NCBI GenBank assembly: GCA_052387675.1
Contig: JBQTIY010000001.1
Location: 1-64,000, forward strand
Source: JBQTIY01 sp052387675
GTDB taxonomy: Bacteria > Planctomycetota > B15-G4
Direction: 5' to 3'
DNA: 64,000 nucleotides
The translations under genes and the position numbers were made by a program. Each line of letters starts with the position of its first letter. Positions within the stretch are counted from its first letter, which is position 1. The notes beneath the pieces were generated by a model. The model saw nothing but the letters and a program-made list of their open reading frames with translations. It was not told the origin of the DNA and made no database searches. This document shows positions 59,812-64,000 of this stretch, piece after piece.

Positions 59812-60807
59812 GTGGCCACGTCCAAACCCTTCGCCATCCAATGCGCACCGCTGCCCGTTCCGCGACCGTGGGGCGGTCGGAGGATTGCGCAGCGCTTCGG
59901 CTGGAGTCCGCCTAGCTCCCGCGGCACGAGCAGTCGCGCTCAGCCCGCTGACAGCCGGGCGGAATCCATCGGGGAGTGGTGGCTGGCGAGTTGTCACCAG
60001 GGCGCAGTCACGCGGCTTTCCAACCCTCCGACAGGGGGCCCGGCCGACCTCGCACGCTGGCTCGACGGACCTGGCCGGCTCAGCAACCTGCCGAGTTCCG
60101 CCGACTTTCCGCTCCTTGTGAAATTTCTCGACTGCGAACAGATCCTGTCGCTACAGGTCCATCCCGACGACACCGTGGCGCGGCGCCATGGGTTGACGCG
60201 CGGCAAGACGGAGGCTTGGTTCGTCCTGCATGCCGAGCCAGGGGCCGCGGTGTATCTCGGTGCGGCGTCAGGGCGGACCTGCCCCGATCTCTTTGAGGCT
60301 GTGGCGGCCGGTGCCAGCGACGCGCAACTCCTCGCCATGCTACAGCGCATCGAGGTGCGTGCCGGTGACGCCCTGCTCATCAACGCCGGCACGATTCATG
60401 CCATCGGGCCGGGGCTGGCGCTCTTCGAGGTTCAACAGAGCTCAGACACGACCTATCGCATCCATGACTGGGGCAGGGGCCGACCTGTTCAACTCCGCCA
60501 CGCTGCAGAGGCGGCCCGCGACGTGGTCGCGCTGCCAGCCAGAAGTCCGCACCGGCTCGGTACGTGGGATCTGCTGGTCGAGTGCGAGGCCTTTCGGCTA
60601 AGCCATGCCGCCGGCCTGAGGGACACCCTGACTTGGACACCTGGGCCTGCAAATTGGGCGCTGCTGACCGTCGTTTGCGGGTCTGGCGAATTGCAGACCG
60701 GCGGAGTGCATCATCAATTGGAACCCGGCTCGACTTGGCTGCTTGTCGGGGAAGCGACGTTGAGTGGGGCCGCCCTGGAATTGCTGGCCGTGGAGAGCGA
60801 CTCATGA
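59812..60807 (+). CDS. manA: Mannose-6-phosphate isomerase, class I
   Basis: 331 aa. GTG start with GGAG 7 nt upstream. ILSLQVHPDD, GKTEAWFVL and NAGTIHAIGPGLALFEVQQ supply the zinc ligands (Gln/His, Glu, His), and SSDTTYRIHDWGR is the conserved active-site arginine segment. It interconverts mannose-6-P and fructose-6-P, feeding GDP-mannose and glycan synthesis. It is a short variant without the extra C-terminal domain of the enterobacterial enzyme. The stop overlaps the ATG of the pseudouridine synthase. Confidence 0.92.
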   Translation: MATSKPFAIQCAPLPVPRPWGGRRIAQRFGWSPPSSRGTSSRAQPADSRAESIGEWWLASCHQGAVTRLSNPPTGGPADLARWLDGPGRLSNLPSSADFPLLVKFLDCEQILSLQVHPDDTVARRHGLTRGKTEAWFVLHAEPGAAVYLGAASGRTCPDLFEAVAAGASDAQLLAMLQRIEVRAGDALLINAGTIHAIGPGLALFEVQQSSDTTYRIHDWGRGRPVQLRHAAEAARDVVALPARSPHRLGTWDLLVECEAFRLSHAAGLRDTLTWTPGPANWALLTVVCGSGELQTGGVHHQLEPGSTWLLVGEATLSGAALELLAVESDS

Positions 60808-61715
60808 CCCGGCAACGCCTGCAGAAACTCATGTCGGCCTGCGGCGTCGCCAGCCGCCGCGGCTGCGAGGAACTCATCTCTCAGGGCCGCGTGGAGGTCG
60901 ATGGCGAAATCGTCACCGCGTTGGGCACTCAGGTTGACCCCGAGACCCAGCAGATTCGCTGTGACGGACGCATTCTCAAGCTCTCGCCGCAGCTCTACTA
61001 CCTGCTCAACAAGCCGCGCGGCGTGATTTGCTCGCTGGTGGGCAGGAGTTCGGGACTGCGCGCCATCGACTTCCTGCCGCCACGAGCGCGGGATCGTCGC
61101 CTCTACACGATCGGCCGCCTCGATGTGGACAGCGAAGGAGCACTCATTCTTACCAACGATGGAGAACTCTGTCACCTCGTCTCGCATCCTCGCTTCGGGG
61201 TGCGAAAGACGTATCGGGTCGAGGTCGAAGGGCAGCCAGACGAGACCACCATCGAGAAGATGCGCCGAGGCGTGTGGCTGGCCGAAGGCCGTACGGGGCC
61301 GGTCGAGATTGTGCTGCTTCATGCTGCACGCGAACGCTCTCACCTGGCTGTGACTCTGTCGGAGGGAAAGCGCCGTGAAATCCGCCGCCTCTTTGCCCGC
61401 TTCGGCCACGAAGTCCGTCGCCTCGTACGCGTGAGCATCGGACCCGTGCAACTCGGCGAGCTGCCTGCGGGCAGCACCCGCTCGCTGACACCCGCCGAGA
61501 TCAAGGCGTTGCGCGAGGCCGGCACCGCCGTGATCCGCCTCGGGGGCGGATCGCGGCCGGGCAAGCCGGCGCGCCCGACTGGCGCTCCGGCGCAACGCCG
61601 ACTGGCGGGCAAGTCGGCCAGTCCAGCTCTTAAGCGTCAACGCGGCTCTCAGGGGGATCCTCGGCTTGCGGCGCAGCCGCCTTGGCGCTCAGGTCGAAAG
61701 CGCCGCGGCCGCTGA
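60804..61715 (+). CDS. rluB: Pseudouridine synthase, RsuA/RluB/E/F family
   Basis: 303 aa from the ATG at 60804 (ATGA with manA). The N-terminal S4 RNA-binding domain has RLQKLMSACGVASRRGCEELI and GRVEVDGEIV. The catalytic core holds LNKPRGVICS and GRLDVDSEGALILTNDG, with the catalytic Asp of the family, and KTYRVEVEG. KRREIRRLFARFGHEVRRLVR is typical of RluB/RsuA. The lysine/arginine/proline-rich tail (about 250-303) is an extra nucleic-acid-binding extension. Target is probably 23S U2605 (RluB), although RluE/F/RsuA types cannot be excluded. Confidence 0.88.
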   Translation: MTRQRLQKLMSACGVASRRGCEELISQGRVEVDGEIVTALGTQVDPETQQIRCDGRILKLSPQLYYLLNKPRGVICSLVGRSSGLRAIDFLPPRARDRRLYTIGRLDVDSEGALILTNDGELCHLVSHPRFGVRKTYRVEVEGQPDETTIEKMRRGVWLAEGRTGPVEIVLLHAARERSHLAVTLSEGKRREIRRLFARFGHEVRRLVRVSIGPVQLGELPAGSTRSLTPAEIKALREAGTAVIRLGGGSRPGKPARPTGAPAQRRLAGKSASPALKRQRGSQGDPRLAAQPPWRSGRKRRGR

Positions 61716-61729
61716 CGCGAGGGTTTCGC

Positions 61730-64000
61730 TCAGCGCAAGTTGCCAAGCAGCCGCCGCAGGGTGGCATGCCAGGCGGGGTCTGCGGGTTGTTGCAGCAGGA
61801 TTTCTCGCGCCAGATCGCCGCCGCGCGCATCGCCTGACAGGATCAGTAGCGCTGCGTAATGGAGCCGAGGCAGCGGCTGCGTACCGAGCAGGCGTTGCGC
61901 TGACTCCAACATCGGTAGCGCCTCCGAGTCGCGGCCGGCGTGCAGCAATGCGCCACCGAGACTCAGCAAGACCGTCGAGTCCTGAGGCGCAGACTCATAG
62001 GCCTCAAAGCCGATTCGCAAAGCCTGATTGAGGTCGCCACGCTTGAGCAGGATGCCGCAGAGCACCGCCATGAGCTGCGCGTCGGGACCGAGCTGCAAAG
62101 CGGACTCAAGCAGACCCTGGGCCACTTCCCAACGCTCGGCAGCCCCCATGTCGCGAGCTGCCTCGATGAGCGCGGCTCGCACGTCGCTGTGCCCGGGCGC
62201 TGAGTGCCAGGCGAAGAGCAGTGCCTCGCCGAGTTCGCGCTCGAGCCGATCGCGCTGGGCCGGCGAGACCGTAGCCTCCGCCTCCACGGCCAGTTCGATG
62301 CGCGCTGCCCGCGCAATGAGCAGTCCTTTGAGTGCGGCCGAGCGGGCCCGCAGAACAAGACCCAGCCTCCGATTCTCCTTTTCACTCAAGGGGCGGACAG
62401 CCAGAGAAGACGTATCCAAGGGGACAGCAAGTCCGGCCAATTGCCTCAGGTTGATTCGTGCCAGCTGGCTTGGCACTGTCACCGTGTCGTGTGACGGCCA
62501 TGAACTTCGGACGCCAGCAAACGTTGGCGGCAGCAAGTCCCGCAGTCGCGCCTGGAGCGTCCACGCGTCGGCCACATACAGGTCTTGCACGTCGTCAGCC
62601 CCGGCCGGACCTACGGCCGACGGGCGCGCCGCGAGTGCAGCATTGACGCGCGCCGAATCGGGAAGCCCGGCCGATAATCCGCCCACCAGACCAATGAGCG
62701 GCTGATCGGCGCGCAAGGAAGCCAGGAAGAGCCTTGCATCGGGAAAGACCTCAACGAATTGATCGGCAACGCTGCCGAATGTCGGCCAACTCAGCTGCGA
62801 GAGGTCAATCCATTGGACCGCGACACCAGAGGGAGCGAGTGCCCGGCGCATGGCTAGGAACTGCGCCATCGTCAGGCGAATGGCAGCCTCCCTGCCGGGC
62901 GTGCTCACGGGGCTGTCGATAATGAGGTCGTAGGAACCTGGATGTTCCTCGAGCCAGGCTTGAGGCGAGGCATGCCTGAAGACCGGGCCGACCGCCTGGG
63001 AACCGAGGGCTGCCGCGACTGTCAAGAGTTCTGCACTGGGCTCGATGCACTCCAGCCGTTCGGGCAGGAGTTCTTGGATGCCAGTCCAGAGCTCTGCCGA
63101 TCCCAATCCGAGAATCAAGGCGCGTCGAGCTTCAGGTCGCAGGCCAACCGAGATGCGTCCGGCACGGTGAGCCAGCAGCGCCGCAGCCAGTCCCGGCTGC
63201 AGGGGCTGCCCGTGGAAACCTAGCTGCGGCGCTCCCGTTGGGCCAACTCCAGCCGAAGCGATCCCAAACACGCCCTCGGCCTGCCAGTGCGCAGTCGTCG
63301 GGTCACGGAGTTCCTCGGGAGTTGACCAGGTTAGCGGCAGCGCTGGCCCCAGGATCGCCACTGGCAGGACGAGCCACTTCCAGCGGCTCGTGGTCGCGAA
63401 GGCACAGAGCACGGCGCCTACAGCCGCTACCCACGCACCACCGATCAACGCGGCTCTGGTGAGTTCCGGCTCGTCTTGCGACGCAGGCTGGCCGGCCTGC
63501 CAATGACGCAGCTGCACGACCGCAACAAGGCCGAGTGCAGCTCCGGCGAACCAAAGCGCCAAATCGAGCCCCTGGGGAACTCCCGTTCTCCGGCCAGTCT
63601 CGGCAGACTCGCGAGGCACCCGTTGCTGAGTCGCCGAACTCGCACCACTCGAAGTCATGCTGAACTTAGCATTCCGCAGCGTGGCGAGGAGCAGCAGGGA
63701 TCCTGCACCGGCCACTGCCGCGCCTCCGAGACGCGCCGACGTGAACAAACCGCCACCGCTATAAGTAGCTGCATCACTCATCCCGCTCCACAGCACTGCT
63801 GCCCAAGAGGCGCTCGCCGACAGCAACAGCAGCGCGCCCGAAACCAAAGCCAGCGCAGAGAAACTCCGCAAGGGACCGCTGACCAACCCGGTCGCCGCGA
63901 GTGCTCCCAGAGCGATAAAGCCCAGTGACACCGGCCATTCGAGAGGCTGCATCGGAACGCCTCGGCTGAACCCCCGCAGCACAGTGAGGGCAAGCGCTGT
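61730..64000 (-). CDS. Spermidine-synthase-like membrane protein with TPRs, 5' partial
   Basis: At least 756 residues; the frame is open to the window edge, so the true start is beyond 64000 (GTG 63982 is only internal). N-terminal membrane helices (about 12-110 of the visible part) are followed by a Rossmann-like methyltransferase/spermidine synthase fold: ALILGLGSAELWTGIQELLPERLECIEPSAELL, DLIIDSPVSTPGREAAIRLT and FLAMRRALAPSGVAVQWID. Helical TPR repeats form the C-terminal third (RWEVAQGLLESALQLGPDAQ, LGGALLHAGRDSEALPML). The class resembles fused MFS/spermidine-synthase-like proteins common in planctomycetes and proteobacteria. The decarboxy-SAM Asp/Glu pocket is not clearly present, so polyamine synthesis is unproven. 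Confidence 0.8.
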   Translation of the reverse strand, partial: TALALTVLRGFSRGVPMQPLEWPVSLGFIALGALAATGLVSGPLRSFSALALVSGALLLLSASASWAAVLWSGMSDAATYSGGGLFTSARLGGAAVAGAGSLLLLATLRNAKFSMTSSGASSATQQRVPRESAETGRRTGVPQGLDLALWFAGAALGLVAVVQLRHWQAGQPASQDEPELTRAALIGGAWVAAVGAVLCAFATTSRWKWLVLPVAILGPALPLTWSTPEELRDPTTAHWQAEGVFGIASAGVGPTGAPQLGFHGQPLQPGLAAALLAHRAGRISVGLRPEARRALILGLGSAELWTGIQELLPERLECIEPSAELLTVAAALGSQAVGPVFRHASPQAWLEEHPGSYDLIIDSPVSTPGREAAIRLTMAQFLAMRRALAPSGVAVQWIDLSQLSWPTFGSVADQFVEVFPDARLFLASLRADQPLIGLVGGLSAGLPDSARVNAALAARPSAVGPAGADDVQDLYVADAWTLQARLRDLLPPTFAGVRSSWPSHDTVTVPSQLARINLRQLAGLAVPLDTSSLAVRPLSEKENRRLGLVLRARSAALKGLLIARAARIELAVEAEATVSPAQRDRLERELGEALLFAWHSAPGHSDVRAALIEAARDMGAAERWEVAQGLLESALQLGPDAQLMAVLCGILLKRGDLNQALRIGFEAYESAPQDSTVLLSLGGALLHAGRDSEALPMLESAQRLLGTQPLPRLHYAALLILSGDARGGDLAREILLQQPADPAWHATLRRLLGNLR

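Overview
The window is 64 kb of gene-dense, GC-rich bacterial chromosome with no rRNA, tRNA, CRISPR array, transposase or phage gene that I could see. Genes are packed into long same-strand runs, and many starts overlap the previous stop by 4 nt (ATGA, GTGA and probably CTGA). LptB, signal peptidase I, lipoproteins and a TonB-like N-terminus imply a double membrane. Several traits recall uncultivated Planctomycetota or FCB-type lineages: a 736-aa GreA-family protein, a signal peptidase with a large insertion, a WhiG/FliA-type sigma factor, a giant kinase/sigma54 activator and FG-GAP proteins. The phylum assignment is inference only.

Layout. 1-5103 (+): two alkaline-phosphatase-superfamily phosphodiesterases (the first cut by the window edge), a 64-aa ribbon-helix-helix-like protein and a three-helix membrane protein. 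5134-16873 (-): a catabolic operon transcribed from thiolase through 3-hydroxyacyl-CoA dehydrogenase, acyl-CoA dehydrogenase, MeaB, methylmalonyl-CoA mutase (two subunits), an HTH protein, a second acyl-CoA dehydrogenase, long GreA, and a nitroreductase-methyltransferase fusion. 16964-20897 (-): PyrK-like, HxlB-like SIS isomerase and a membrane SGNH hydrolase. 20929-25246 (+): Nudix, membrane protein, argS, apt. 25438-34342 (+): a hypothetical gene, then a c-di-GMP-I riboswitch in front of the WhiG/FliA-type sigma factor, followed by birA, rph, rdgB, lepA, lepB, lptB and a receiver/HD-GYP protein. 34479-36226 (+): etfB-etfA, the electron acceptor expected for the two acyl-CoA dehydrogenases. 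36239-45327: secreted FG-GAP and hypothetical proteins, an HtrA-like protease, a TPR protein and an ECF sigma/membrane partner pair. 45404-47130 (+): two thiol-redox lipoproteins. 47140-51929 (-): a secreted hypothetical, split coaB and coaC, prfB with its programmed frameshift, and purH. 52122-58737 (-): vWA protein plus the 1674-aa kinase/TPR/GAF/sigma54 regulator. 58834-64000: rsmD, a small ORF, manA, an rluB-type pseudouridine synthase and a spermidine-synthase-like membrane protein cut by the window end.

The most striking items are the c-di-GMP riboswitch controlling a sigma factor, with an HD-GYP phosphodiesterase further along the same strand; the RF2 frameshift; two apparent CTG starts in CTGA overlaps; the phosphodiesterase/RHH/membrane cluster; and two elaborate envelope-to-transcription signalling modules (ECF sigma with carboxypeptidase-regulatory repeats, and vWA with kinase/sigma54).
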